Shown here piece after piece: positions 1-7,947 of a DNA stretch of 64,000 nt. The position numbers and the translations under genes are program-made. The notes under the pieces were generated by a model, which saw only the letters and a list, made by a program, of their open reading frames with translations, did not search any database and was not told where the DNA came from. Each line of letters starts with the position of its first letter. Position 1 is the stretch's first letter. Source of the DNA: a bacterium (GTDB lineage: Bacteria > Oederibacteriota > CAKKQC01); assembly GCA_919901855.1 (NCBI GenBank), contig CAKKQC010000002.1, forward strand, positions 56,891 through 120,890, in the 5' to 3' direction.

Positions 1-1
1 C

Positions 2-394
2 CGGAGGGTGGATGCGGGGACCGGGCTGATCAGCACCGTGGCCGGGAGTGGGACCGAAGGGTTCAGCGGCGACGGGGCCGCCGCGACGGCCGCGCAGCTC
101 AGCTCGCCGGCCGGCGTTTTCGTCGATGCGGCGGGCAGCCTCTACGTCGCCGACAGCGGCAACCACCGCGTCCGGAAGGTGGACGCGGGCACCGGCGTGA
201 TCAGCACCGTGGCCGGGACGGGGGTCGCGGGGTACAACGCGGACGGGATCGATGCCGCGACGGCGCAGCTCAACTCGCCGGCCGGGGTGTTCGTCGACGC
301 CTCCGGGAACGTGTACATCGCCGACAACTCCAACCATCGCATCCGGAAGATCGAGAACGCGCCGGCCGCCGCGCCGGCCCGCAAGGCGAAGTGA
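2..394 (+). CDS. NHL-repeat beta-propeller protein, C-terminal fragment
   Basis: The gene enters from the left edge; only its last 130 or so residues are visible, and it stops with TGA at 392-394. Two NHL-type propeller blades are clear, each with the pattern STVAGxG...GDG...AQL.SPAGVFVDA.G..Y(V/I)AD..NHR(V/I)RK. Such repeats build extracellular or periplasmic six-bladed propellers that usually mediate binding. The tail after the last blade is a short Ala/Pro/Lys-rich stretch, so the propeller is probably the C-terminal domain. The N-terminus, signal peptide and partner domains lie outside the window. A strong hairpin terminator follows directly. Confidence 0.85.
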   Translation, partial: RRVDAGTGLISTVAGSGTEGFSGDGAAATAAQLSSPAGVFVDAAGSLYVADSGNHRVRKVDAGTGVISTVAGTGVAGYNADGIDAATAQLNSPAGVFVDASGNVYIADNSNHRIRKIENAPAAAPARKAK

Positions 395-398
395 TATC

Positions 399-429
399 CG
401 GGCGGGGGTGCCCGGGACGCCCCCGCCCG
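399..429 (+). terminator. GC-rich hairpin terminator
   Basis: A perfect 10-bp stem (CGGGCGGGGG at 399-408 pairing with CCCCCGCCCG at 420-429) with an 11-base loop is followed by TTTGGGTT. It lies just after the NHL gene stop and before ptsH, so it probably ends that transcript. The T-run is short, as expected in high-GC DNA. Confidence 0.65.
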
Positions 430-481
430 TTTGGGTTCCCCCGGAGGGTGGTGGTAGAGTCGAAGCGGAGGGCCCCTGCGA

Positions 482-751
482 ATGCCGGCACGTGACGTGG
501 AAATCGTGAACAAGCTCGGCCTGCACCTGCGTGCCGCCGCGGCATTCGTGCAGCTCGCCGAGAAGTACCAGTGCCGGATCACGGTAGCCAAGGACAACCA
601 CCGGGCGAACGGCAAGTCCATCCTGTCGGTGCTGGCGTTGGGCACGCCCAAGGGCGAGAAGGTGCGGATCGAGACCGACGGCAAGGGCGCCGAGGAGGCG
701 CTGGCCGCGCTGGTGGCCTTCGTGGAGGGACGGTTCGGCGAGCCCGAATAA
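482..751 (+). CDS. ptsH: HPr phosphocarrier protein
   Basis: HPr carries phosphate from enzyme I to sugar-specific PTS enzymes II or to regulatory targets. The 89-residue length is typical. The active-site histidine is residue 15 in GLHLRAAA (canonical GLHARPAA). The regulatory-type serine is exactly residue 46 in NGKSILSVLALG, so HPr-kinase control is possible, although no kinase gene is in the window. The ATG at 482 fits the domain start. The ptsI start follows 13 bases after the stop, so the two form an operon. The change of the conserved Ala-Arg-Pro to Leu-Arg-Ala after the histidine is a mild oddity. No EII permease gene is visible. Confidence 0.95.
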   Translation: MPARDVEIVNKLGLHLRAAAAFVQLAEKYQCRITVAKDNHRANGKSILSVLALGTPKGEKVRIETDGKGAEEALAALVAFVEGRFGEPE

Positions 752-767
752 CCTACAATAGCCCTTG

Positions 768-2510
768 ATGCAGATCCTCAAGGGCATCCCCGTCGCGGCC
801 GGCATCGCCATCGCGCGCCCGTTCCTGCTCGAGCGCGAGGGCCTCTACTGCCCCCTGCGCCGTTCCCTGTCCGACGCCGAGGTCGAGCGCGACGTCACGG
901 CCTTCAAGGAGGCCATCGCGAAGACCGCGGCGGGCATCCGGCGCACGAAGGAGAAGCTCGAGCGGCGGGTGGGCAAGGGCCACGGGGCCATCCTCGACGC
1001 GCACCTCATGATCCTCAAGGACCCGCTGTTCGTGGGCGAGACCATCGCGCAGTCCCGGCGGGAGCACGTGAACGTGGGCTGGGCGTTCTACCAGACCATG
1101 CAGAAGTTCGCCCAGCTCGTGGCCTCCGTGGGTGACGCGTACCTCCGGGAGCGCACGAACGACGTCGAGGACGTGGGCTGGCAGGTGCTCAAGAACCTGA
1201 CCGGGAGCGACAAGCGGACGCTGGACAACCTCAAGGAGCCCGTCGTCGTCATCGCCGACGACCTGACGCCGTCCGAGACCTCGGACATCCCGCGCGACCG
1301 GGTGGTCGGGTTCGCGACGCTGACCGGGTCCCGGACCTCGCACACGGCCATCATCGCGCAGGCCCTGGAGATTCCCGCGCTCGTGGGCGTGGCCGCGCTC
1401 CGGGATGTCGCCGTGGGCGAGGGGCTCGTGATCCTCGACGGCACCGGGGGCGTCCTGATCCTGGATCCCGACGAGGCCACGCTCGAGGAGTACCGCCGCC
1501 GCCAGCGGATGTCGGTCCAGCGGCGGAAGGACCTGCGCAAGCTCGCGGTCCTCAAGACCGAGACGTCGGACGGCCACGTCGTCTCCCTCTTTGCCAACCT
1601 CGAGCTGCCCATCGAGGTGCCCGCCGCCCTCAAGGGCGGAGCCGAGGGGATCGGGCTCTTCCGCACCGAGTTCCTCTTCCTCAACCGCGACACGATTCCC
1701 GACGAGGACGAGCAGTACCAGTGGTACCGGAAGGTGGTGGAGCAGATGGCGCCGCGGCCCGTCGTGATCCGGACGCTCGACGTCGGGGGCGACAAGTTCC
1801 TGAAGTCGGCGGGGGAGGCGCGCGAGATGAACCCGTTCCTGGGTCTGCGGGGCATCCGCCTGTCGCTGGCGCACCGCGACCTGTTCCGGGCGCAGCTCCG
1901 CGCCATCCTGCGGGCGAGCGTGTACGGCAAGGTCGAGGTCATGTTCCCGCTGATCTCCTCGGTCGAGGAGTTCCGGCAGGCCCGGGGGGCGTTCGAGGAC
2001 GCCATGGTCGAGCTCCGGAGCGAGCGGGCGAAGTTCGACGAGACGATCCCCGTGGGGGCCATGATCGAGACCCCCTCCGCGGCCATCGTCGCGGACCTCC
2101 TGGCGAAGGAGGCGAAGTTCTTCTCGATCGGGTCGAACGACCTCATCCAGTACGCGATCGCGGTCGACCGGGGAAACCAGGGCGCGAGCTACCTGTACCA
2201 GCCGCTCCATCCGGCCATCCTCCGGCTGATGCGGATGGTGATCGACATGGCGCACGCGGCGGGCATCGAGGTCACGGTGTGCGGCGAGATCGCGGCCGAC
2301 CCGCTGGCCGGCGCGCTGCTGCTCGGGCTCGGCGTGGACGCGCTGTCGGTGAGCCCCGTCTCCCTGATCGAGGCCAAGCGACTGATCCGGTCCACCTCGT
2401 ACGTCGAGGCCCGGACGGTCGCTCAGGAGGCGCTCACCCTCCCCACGGCCCAGACGGTGCGCGAAGTCGTGCTCAGCCGGCTGGGCTCCCGGGTCGCCGC
2501 CGCCTCCTGA
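768..2510 (+). CDS. ptsI: PTS enzyme I (phosphoenolpyruvate-protein phosphotransferase)
   Basis: Enzyme I transfers phosphate from PEP to HPr in the cytoplasm. The protein has about 580 residues, the family length. The N-terminal HPr-binding domain is followed by the phosphohistidine domain with GSRTSHTAIIAQ (His about 192), a helical linker, and the PEP-binding TIM barrel with GIGLFRTEFLFL, RTLDVGGDKF, NPFLGLRGIR and a late VCGEIAADP motif. The ATG at 768 is preceded in frame by a TTG at 765, which could also serve. It lies 13-16 bases after ptsH. With no permease nearby, the pair could feed distant EII genes or act in nitrogen or carbon regulation. Confidence 0.96.
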   Translation: MQILKGIPVAAGIAIARPFLLEREGLYCPLRRSLSDAEVERDVTAFKEAIAKTAAGIRRTKEKLERRVGKGHGAILDAHLMILKDPLFVGETIAQSRREHVNVGWAFYQTMQKFAQLVASVGDAYLRERTNDVEDVGWQVLKNLTGSDKRTLDNLKEPVVVIADDLTPSETSDIPRDRVVGFATLTGSRTSHTAIIAQALEIPALVGVAALRDVAVGEGLVILDGTGGVLILDPDEATLEEYRRRQRMSVQRRKDLRKLAVLKTETSDGHVVSLFANLELPIEVPAALKGGAEGIGLFRTEFLFLNRDTIPDEDEQYQWYRKVVEQMAPRPVVIRTLDVGGDKFLKSAGEAREMNPFLGLRGIRLSLAHRDLFRAQLRAILRASVYGKVEVMFPLISSVEEFRQARGAFEDAMVELRSERAKFDETIPVGAMIETPSAAIVADLLAKEAKFFSIGSNDLIQYAIAVDRGNQGASYLYQPLHPAILRLMRMVIDMAHAAGIEVTVCGEIAADPLAGALLLGLGVDALSVSPVSLIEAKRLIRSTSYVEARTVAQEALTLPTAQTVREVVLSRLGSRVAAAS

Positions 2511-2511
2511 C

Positions 2512-3000
2512 ATGGGAGACCGCGGCCGAAGCCGGCCGCGGAGTTTCGACGGACGTCGAAGCTCCTCTCCCTCAAGAAGGCCGCCCCGGTCGGCCTCGTC
2601 CCTGGTCACGCGATCCGTCCGCGGGACCGAGGCGGCCGGGGCCCGCCTGGCGCGCACGCTGGTCGCCGGCGACTGCGTCTGCCTGATCGGCCCATTGGGT
2701 GCGGGGAAGACGGCGTTTGTCCGGGGGGCGCTCCGCGCCCTGGGAGTCCGCCGCCCGGCGGCCTCCCCGACCTTCGTCCTGGCGCGGGAAGGTTCCGGCC
2801 GCGTACCGGTCGCCCACCTCGACTTCTACCGCCTGCGGGTCCGGGCCGAGGAGCGCGGCCTGCTCGACTACCTCGACGGGCGTCACGTCGTCTTCGTGGA
2901 ATGGGCGGACCGGGATCCGTCCTTCTGGCCCGGGAACGCGATCGTGGTCGTGATCGAGCCGGTCGGCCCGGCGCGGCGGCGCCTCCGGATCTGGTCATGA
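2512..3000 (+). CDS. tsaE: tRNA threonylcarbamoyladenosine biosynthesis ATPase TsaE
   Basis: TsaE is the ATPase of the TsaB-TsaD-TsaE complex that adds threonylcarbamoyl to A37 of ANN-decoding tRNAs. The Walker A motif GPLGAGKT lies near residues 60-67, followed by PTFVL and HLDFYR, then FVEWADR, all family hallmarks. The conserved domain really begins near VTRSVRGTEAAG, about residue 32. Upstream of it the only start codon in frame is the ATG at 2512. The extra N-terminus is low-complexity, Arg/Ser-rich and encoded by two hairpin repeats, so the original start may have been lost or moved by repeat insertion. The stop overlaps the tsaB start as ATGA. Confidence 0.88.
   Translation: MGDRGRSRPRSFDGRRSSSPSRRPPRSASSLVTRSVRGTEAAGARLARTLVAGDCVCLIGPLGAGKTAFVRGALRALGVRRPAASPTFVLAREGSGRVPVAHLDFYRLRVRAEERGLLDYLDGRHVVFVEWADRDPSFWPGNAIVVVIEPVGPARRRLRIWS
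2521..2565. repeat. Tandem hairpins, including a palindromic-family copy
   Basis: Two hairpins lie side by side. The first is CGCGGCCG (2521-2528) with CGGCCGCG (2533-2540). The second, 2540-2565, has left arm GGAGTTTCGACG, a GA loop and right arm CGTCGAAGCTCC (one G-T pair). The second matches the dispersed family also seen at 4178, 8270, 22421, 37971 and 38148. Both fall inside the only in-frame extension that gives tsaE a start codon. Confidence 0.7.
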
Positions 3001-3716
3001 CGCGGCGGATCCTCGGACTCGAAACCTCGAGCCCCGACTGCCGGGTGGCGGTGCTGACCGTCACCGGCCGTCCCCGTTCGCTGGCCGAGGCGTTGCGGTC
3101 GGGGTCCGTCGTGGAACGGTCGGGCGCGAGCGAGTTCGCGCGCCACTCCGACGTCGTATACGGCCTGCTCGAGGGCGCGTTGCGCGGCGCCCGGATCAGG
3201 CTGGCGGACCTCGACGGAATCGCGGTATCGATCGGGCCGGGATCGTTCACCGGGCTGCGCGTCGGGCTCACGGTCGCCAAGGTGCTGGCCCGGTTCGGCG
3301 GGATCGGGCTCGCGGCGGTGCCCACCCTCGAGGCGATGGCGGCCGAGGGAATGGCCGGGTCGACGGAGACGGTGTGCGTGCCGTCCGTCGACGCGCGGCG
3401 GGGCGAGGTCTACGCGGCGGTCTACCGCCGCGCCGGGACGCGGGTCCGGAAGACCGGGGGCCCCTGGGTGGCCGGGCCCGGGCGGCTCGCGGCGCTCGCG
3501 CCCGCCGGGGCCCGCTCCGTGACCGGGGCTCCGCGCGCGGCGACGGTGGCCGCGCTGGGACTGCTCCGGCTGCAGGCGGGCCGCGGGGTCGATGCCGCGC
3601 GGCTGGTGCCCCTGTACCTGCGGCGCCCCCAGGCGGTGGAGCAACGCCTCGCGGGCCGGCGCACGTCGATCCGTCGGGATCGACGAGGGTCGGACCGTCC
3701 GGGCCGACCCGGATGA
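2997..3716 (+). CDS. tsaB: tRNA threonylcarbamoyladenosine biosynthesis protein TsaB
   Basis: TsaB is the non-catalytic ASKHA-fold partner of TsaD in t6A synthesis. The 239-residue protein starts ILGLETSSPDCRVAVL and contains DGIAVSIGPGSFTGLRVGL and VPTLEAMA, the standard TsaB signatures. The ATG at 2997 overlaps the tsaE TGA (ATGA), and its own stop overlaps the rimI start at 3713. This gives the common bacterial order tsaE-tsaB-rimI. tsaD and tsaC are not in the window. Confidence 0.94.
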   Translation: MTRRILGLETSSPDCRVAVLTVTGRPRSLAEALRSGSVVERSGASEFARHSDVVYGLLEGALRGARIRLADLDGIAVSIGPGSFTGLRVGLTVAKVLARFGGIGLAAVPTLEAMAAEGMAGSTETVCVPSVDARRGEVYAAVYRRAGTRVRKTGGPWVAGPGRLAALAPAGARSVTGAPRAATVAALGLLRLQAGRGVDAARLVPLYLRRPQAVEQRLAGRRTSIRRDRRGSDRPGRPG

Positions 3717-4177
3717 TGGAATTCGTTCCCTTCGGGCCTCAGCACCTCGACGCCGTGACCGCGCTCGAGGCCGAGGTGTTCCAGGGCCGGGAACCGTGGA
3801 GCCGGCAGGCGTTCGAAGGCGAGCTGATCAATTCCCAGGCGGTCTGGATCGTGGCCCGGGCCGGGACCGCCGTGATCGGGTACGCGGGCGGCTGGGCGGG
3901 CGGCGCGGAGTTCCACCTCCTGAACCTCGGGGTCGCGGTCCCGTTCCGGCGGCGGGGGGCCGGCCGCGGGCTCGTCCGGGCCGTGCTGGGCGCGGCTGCC
4001 GCGCGCGGGTGCCGCCGGGCGACGCTCGAGGTGCGGAGTTCGAACGAGGGGGCCCGGGCTCTCTACGAATCGTTCGGGTTCCGCTCCGCGGGCGTGCGCC
4101 CGCGGCACTACGGGAACGGCGAGGACGCCGTGATCTACTGGCTCGACGCCGTAGAGGCGGTCAAGATGGCCCTGTAG
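3713..4177 (+). CDS. rimI: Ribosomal protein S18-alanine N-acetyltransferase
   Basis: RimI is a GNAT-fold enzyme that acetylates the N-terminal alanine of S18 using acetyl-CoA. The 154-residue length is typical. Visible features are WSRQAFEGEL near the start, the beta-4 strand HLLNLGVAV, the acetyl-CoA P-loop RRRGAGRGLV, and RATLEVRSSNEGARALYESFGF with RHYGNGEDAVIYWL near the end. ATG 3713 overlaps the tsaB stop by four bases. The stop is TAG 4175-4177, immediately followed by a palindromic repeat. Confidence 0.93.
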   Translation: MMEFVPFGPQHLDAVTALEAEVFQGREPWSRQAFEGELINSQAVWIVARAGTAVIGYAGGWAGGAEFHLLNLGVAVPFRRRGAGRGLVRAVLGAAAARGCRRATLEVRSSNEGARALYESFGFRSAGVRPRHYGNGEDAVIYWLDAVEAVKMAL

Positions 4178-4222
4178 TAGTTTCGGCGTCCGCCGAAACT
4201 ACGCGGGACGTTCCGTCCCGCG
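4178..4222. repeat. Palindromic-family copy plus a second perfect hairpin
   Basis: 4178-4201 is a perfect 11-bp stem (TAGTTTCGGCG, TC loop, CGCCGAAACTA) of the dispersed family. Directly after it, 4202-4222 is a 9-bp perfect hairpin (CGCGGGACG, TTC loop, CGTCCCGCG). They follow the rimI stop and could stop transcription or stabilise the mRNA 3' end. Confidence 0.75.
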
Positions 4223-4271
4223 AGGTCCGCTTAGAAGCCCTCACCAAACCATGGATTCATCCGCTGCTTCC

Positions 4272-4301
4272 AGAGGCCGTTGGGGCTTCGCAACGGCCTC
4301 T
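4272..4301. terminator. Bidirectional hairpin between convergent genes
   Basis: An 11-bp perfect stem (AGAGGCCGTTG at 4272-4282, CAACGGCCTCT at 4291-4301) has an 8-base GGGCTTCG loop. It sits between rimI on the plus strand and the convergent minus-strand gene. Its right arm overlaps that gene's stop codon (4300-4302). It has no T-run, so its role as a terminator is inferred from position. Confidence 0.5.
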
Positions 4302-5400
4302 ACGGACCTGCAATAACCTGGAGGCCGACTAGGCCGCAGGCCCGCTCGCCGAACGTCCCCGGATCGGGCGCTGCCGGCCTCCTCGGCGTCGCGGCATCCC
4401 AGGACGCCGCGCTCAGGTACACGCGCACGACCTCGCCCACGGCGTCGAGCTCGGCCACGCGGCAGTCGGCGGGGTAGGCGTCGAGCACGAGCAGGTGGTC
4501 GCCGGGCAGGATCGCGGCCGCCCGGGTGTAGGTCGCGCACCGCTGCGCGCCGTACTCCTCGACCCGGATGGCGCGGGTCGATCCCCAGGACCACAGGAAA
4601 CGCCCCTGCGCGTCGGTGTCGACGACTTCCATGGTCTTTCGGGGCATGAGCGTTCCCGGCGACGCCTGTTCCGGGACGCAGAAACAGCCGTAGAACCGCC
4701 AGCGATCGGGCGTGACTTCCTCGGCCCGGGAAGCCTCCCAGAGGTGGCAGAGCGCGTCGAGCGGGACGCCCGTCAGCGAGCGCGTGGCCGGGTCGTAGAC
4801 GGCGAACCGCTCGGGATCGCGGAACGCGGCCAGCCAGCGGCCGTCCGCCAGCGGGGCGGCGGAGCGCAGAGACCGGTGCAGCATCTCGCGCTCGACGCGC
4901 CACCGGCGGGAGAGGCAGGCGGCCCACCCCGCGGTCGAGACGAAGACGCCGCCGCCGGCCAGGCCGCGCAGTCCCGTCGGCTGCGGGGGCGAGGCGGCAT
5001 CGGCGACGGCGAGCTGGGCCGCGCTGCGGATCTCGCCCGCGGGGTCCACGACGAGCAGGCGGCTGAACCGGCCGGGCGACCACTGGGCCACCAGCGTCGT
5101 GCCGTCGGCCGCGCGCGAGAACCCGGCGAGCGTGCCGCCGGGGCGCAGCCGGCATTCCCATACCGTGGCGCCCGCGGCGGTCAGCTCGACCAGCCCGTCG
5201 TCACCCCGTTCGTCCGAGGACCATCCGATGAGCAGGTTGCCCGCGGCGTTGAACGCCCCGGGGCGCACCTGCACCGCGGCGCAGGTGCGCGAGGGGACCT
5301 TCGCCGGCCGTACGACTACGGCGGCGGCCTCCGCGGGGTCCTGGGCCACGAGGAGCGAGGCGGCCGCGAGGCCGGGCACGAACAGCCGCCGGAAGCTCAT
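4300..5400 (-). CDS. Secreted beta-propeller / arylsulfotransferase-like protein
   Basis: The 366-residue product begins with a signal peptide (MSFRRLF, hydrophobic stretch, then AEAAA); an ATG nine bases upstream (5409) is an alternative start. The mature part has repeated propeller-like stretches: NLLIGWSSDERGDDGLVEL, a WECRLRPGG segment, a GRFLWSW segment, then AAILPGDHLLVLD. These resemble arylsulfotransferase (ASST)-type propellers that read out stored text or ligand. The catalytic histidine of true sulfotransferases could not be placed with confidence, so a periplasmic or surface binding role is equally possible. It is followed downstream by the 4272-4301 hairpin, and the pilB-like gene lies 54 bases upstream on the same strand. 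Confidence 0.65.
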   Translation of the reverse strand: MSFRRLFVPGLAAASLLVAQDPAEAAAVVVRPAKVPSRTCAAVQVRPGAFNAAGNLLIGWSSDERGDDGLVELTAAGATVWECRLRPGGTLAGFSRAADGTTLVAQWSPGRFSRLLVVDPAGEIRSAAQLAVADAASPPQPTGLRGLAGGGVFVSTAGWAACLSRRWRVEREMLHRSLRSAAPLADGRWLAAFRDPERFAVYDPATRSLTGVPLDALCHLWEASRAEEVTPDRWRFYGCFCVPEQASPGTLMPRKTMEVVDTDAQGRFLWSWGSTRAIRVEEYGAQRCATYTRAAAILPGDHLLVLDAYPADCRVAELDAVGEVVRVYLSAASWDAATPRRPAAPDPGTFGERACGLVGLQVIAGP

Positions 5401-5453
5401 GGCTTCCATGTTAGCGCGTCGGCCTTGCGCCGGTCCGCGCGGCTTGCCGCCCG

Positions 5454-7148
5454 TCAGATGTCGGCGTGCTGAAGGATCTCCTCGAGGGTGGTGGCTCCCG
5501 CGAGGAGCTTCTCGAGGCCGTCCTCGTAGATCGACTGCATGCCCGCCTTCAGCGCGGCCGCCCGGATCACGGGGGCGGGCCGGCGCTGGGTGATCAGCTC
5601 CCGGATGTCGTCGTTGATCTCGCAGACCTCGGCGATGACGCTCCGGCCGCGGTAGCCCGTGTTGTTGCAGTACCGGCACCCGGCACCCTGCGCGCCCTTG
5701 ACGGTCTTGCCCTGGAGTTCCGGCGGCAGGCCCGGCACGTCCGTCAGGGGCACCGGGACCTCGCGTTTGCAGCGGGTGCAGACGGTGCGCACGAGCCGCT
5801 GGGCGACCACGCACCGCAGCGAGCTGGCGATGAGCGCCGGGTCCGCGCCGAGGTCTAGGAGGCGCGAGACGGCCGAGGGCGCGTCGTTCGTGTGCAGGGT
5901 CGAGAACACGAGGTGGCCGGTGAGCGAGGCGCGGATCGCGATCTGGGCCGTCTCGAGGTCCCGGATCTCGCCCACCATGATGATGTCGGGGTCCTGGCGC
6001 ATGATGGAGCGCAGGACCGCGGCGAACGTCAGCTCGATGTCGGGGTTCACCTGGTGCTGGGTGATGCCGTCGATCTGGTACTCGATCGGGTCCTCGACGG
6101 TGACGATGTTCTTCTCGGCGAAGTTGAGCGACGCCACGACGCTGTAGAGCGTCGTGCTCTTTCCTGATCCCGTGGGGCCCGTGAGGATGACGATGCCGTG
6201 GGGGCGCGTGATGTGCCGGCGCAGGGTCGTGAGGTCCCGCTGGGAAAACCCGAGCTGGTTGAGGTCGAGCACGACCGCGCTCTTGTCCAGGATCCGCATG
6301 ACGATCTTCTCGCCGAAGTAGGCGGGGTTCACGCCGACGCGAAAGTCGATCTCGCGTCCCTCGACGAAGATGTGGAACGCGCCGTCCTGCGGCAGGCGGT
6401 GCTCGGTGATGTCCAGCTTGCACATGATCTTCACCCGCGAGATCACGGCGGGCGCGAGGCTCTGCGGGATCCGCTGATACTCCTTGAGGACGCCGTCCAC
6501 GCGGTACCGGACGGTCATCTGGGTCTTGGTCATTTCCATGTGGATGTCGGATGCCCGGCGCTGGAGCGCCTGGAGGATGATCCCGTTGATGGCCTTGACC
6601 GCGGGCGCCTGCTCGAGCAGGTCCTCGATGCTTTCGATGTCGAGCCCGAGCTTGCGCGTGAGCTGGACGCCCTGGTCCGTGACGCCCTCGAGAAGCCGCT
6701 GGATCATCTGCTCGCGCCAGTATTCGTGGTACTCGGCGAGCGTCTTCCGGATCGCTCCGCGGGCGGCGAGCACGGGGATGATGGGCATTTTGACCGCCCG
6801 CTGGATCTCCTCCAGGAGGAGGAAGTCCTCGGGGGTCGCCATGGCCACGGTCATCTTGCCGTCGGCGACTGAGACCGGCATGACGGCCCGCTGCTGCGCG
6901 AGGTCCTCGGGCAGCATCGTGACGAGCCGGGGCTCCGGGAGGATCTGGTCGGCGTGCATGAACGAGACGTTCAGGTGCTCGGCGCGGACCTTGAGGGCGT
7001 CCTCCTCTTTGAGGTAGCCGAGGTCGACGAGGATCTCGTCGACGAGGGCGGACCGGTGCTCCTGCTCGCGCTTGGCGATCACGAGTTGTTCCTCGGTCAC
7101 CAGGTTGCGCGCCCGGAGCGTCTTCTCGATATCGGCCTGCAGGGGCAT
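5454..7148 (-). CDS. pilB: Type IV pilus / type II secretion assembly ATPase (PilB/GspE family)
   Basis: This cytoplasmic hexameric ATPase powers pilus or pseudopilus extension. The 564 residues comprise an N-terminal MshEN-type domain (about 1-150), then the N2 region, Walker A GPTGSGKSTTLYS near 323, an Asp box (VEDPIEYQI), Walker B MVGEIRDLETAQ near 390, a His box FSTLHTNDAP, and a zinc site formed by CTRC and CRYC near 459 and 489. This order and length fit PilB or GspE. No pilin or PilC gene is adjacent, so which system it serves is unclear. The start is ATG 7148. Confidence 0.93.
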   Translation of the reverse strand: MPLQADIEKTLRARNLVTEEQLVIAKREQEHRSALVDEILVDLGYLKEEDALKVRAEHLNVSFMHADQILPEPRLVTMLPEDLAQQRAVMPVSVADGKMTVAMATPEDFLLLEEIQRAVKMPIIPVLAARGAIRKTLAEYHEYWREQMIQRLLEGVTDQGVQLTRKLGLDIESIEDLLEQAPAVKAINGIILQALQRRASDIHMEMTKTQMTVRYRVDGVLKEYQRIPQSLAPAVISRVKIMCKLDITEHRLPQDGAFHIFVEGREIDFRVGVNPAYFGEKIVMRILDKSAVVLDLNQLGFSQRDLTTLRRHITRPHGIVILTGPTGSGKSTTLYSVVASLNFAEKNIVTVEDPIEYQIDGITQHQVNPDIELTFAAVLRSIMRQDPDIIMVGEIRDLETAQIAIRASLTGHLVFSTLHTNDAPSAVSRLLDLGADPALIASSLRCVVAQRLVRTVCTRCKREVPVPLTDVPGLPPELQGKTVKGAQGAGCRYCNNTGYRGRSVIAEVCEINDDIRELITQRRPAPVIRAAALKAGMQSIYEDGLEKLLAGATTLEEILQHADI

Positions 7149-7182
7149 CGTGGACCTCTAGAGCATCATAGTACGGGCAGGC

Positions 7183-7947
7183 TCACATCGCGAGGATGAG
7201 CCGGCCGGCGTAGACGAGGTCGCGCCCGCCCTGGAGGCTGCCGGGCACGGTCCAGCCGGGGGTGTTGGCGACGAAGACGTCGAACGCCTGTTCGCCGGCG
7301 GGCAGGCGGAGTCCCGCGGCCCAGGGCGTCTTCCACTTCCGCGGATTGGCGAGAAAGACGCCGACCTCGGCCAGGATCGAGGCCCGGTTCCACGCCGGGG
7401 ATTCCAGCCCGAAGACGGTCGCGTGGACGGAAGTCCGCGTCCCGGTGTCGCGCACGTAGCGCTCCGCGACCGTGCCCCGGCCGCCGGCCAGGCGTCCCGC
7501 TCCGGCCGCGAACTCGCCCCAGACCGCCCTATCCCGCGCGAAGGCGTAGCGCCCGTCGTCGAGCCGTACCCTGGCGTAGCCGCGCGTGAGTCCGGCGGAG
7601 AGCGTTACTCCGCCCGAGACCGATCCGCCCGGGACGGGCGCGCCCCAGCGCAGGGCGGCCTGGAAGTCGTCGGCGTCGTACCGTCCGCCGGCCCCCGGCC
7701 AGTCGACGCGGGCGTGCGCGAAGCGTCCGGCGCCCGCGACCTCGAGGCCGCCGGGCATGCCTTCGGCGAAGGCCGCACCGAGCGCGGGGTAGTTGCCGCG
7801 GAACGACGCCCCGAGGGCGAGGGCCTGCACGCCCGGGCCCAGGGGCGAGGGGGCGGACAGGTTGAGCCCCGGCCGGGGAGCGGCCCCGCCGCCGGGCCCC
7901 GCCGCCCGCGCGGCCGCGGCGACGCACAGGAGGGCGAGGAGCGTCAC
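7183..7947 (-). CDS. Small secreted or outer-membrane protein of unknown function
   Basis: The 254-residue product starts at GTG 7947, which overlaps the TGA of the upstream O-antigen-ligase-like gene (GTGA), so translation is coupled. It opens with a hydrophobic signal (VTLLALLCVAAAARAAG). The rest is rich in Gly, Ala and aromatic residues in alternating strands (GLEVAGAGRFAHARVDW, FQAALRWGAPVPGG, VSGGVTLSAGLTRGYARV), the texture of a beta-barrel or a surface beta protein. I do not recognise a family. Coupling to a polysaccharide-related membrane protein suggests an envelope role. Confidence 0.6.
   Translation of the reverse strand: MTLLALLCVAAAARAAGPGGGAAPRPGLNLSAPSPLGPGVQALALGASFRGNYPALGAAFAEGMPGGLEVAGAGRFAHARVDWPGAGGRYDADDFQAALRWGAPVPGGSVSGGVTLSAGLTRGYARVRLDDGRYAFARDRAVWGEFAAGAGRLAGGRGTVAERYVRDTGTRTSVHATVFGLESPAWNRASILAEVGVFLANPRKWKTPWAAGLRLPAGEQAFDVFVANTPGWTVPGSLQGGRDLVYAGRLILAM

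Noticed and set aside
752-760. TACAAT between ptsH and ptsI as an internal promoter
   Set aside because: No -35 motif at a suitable distance was seen, and the genes are 13-16 bases apart.
753-2657. Long minus-strand open frame opposite ptsI
   Set aside because: It is the complement of a clear enzyme I gene and reads Arg/Asp/Gly-rich sequence without domains, as expected in high-GC DNA.
5410-6423. Second minus-strand frame overlapping the pilB-like gene
   Set aside because: It is a shifted frame of the ATPase; only its 4300-5409 portion encodes a genuine protein with a signal peptide.
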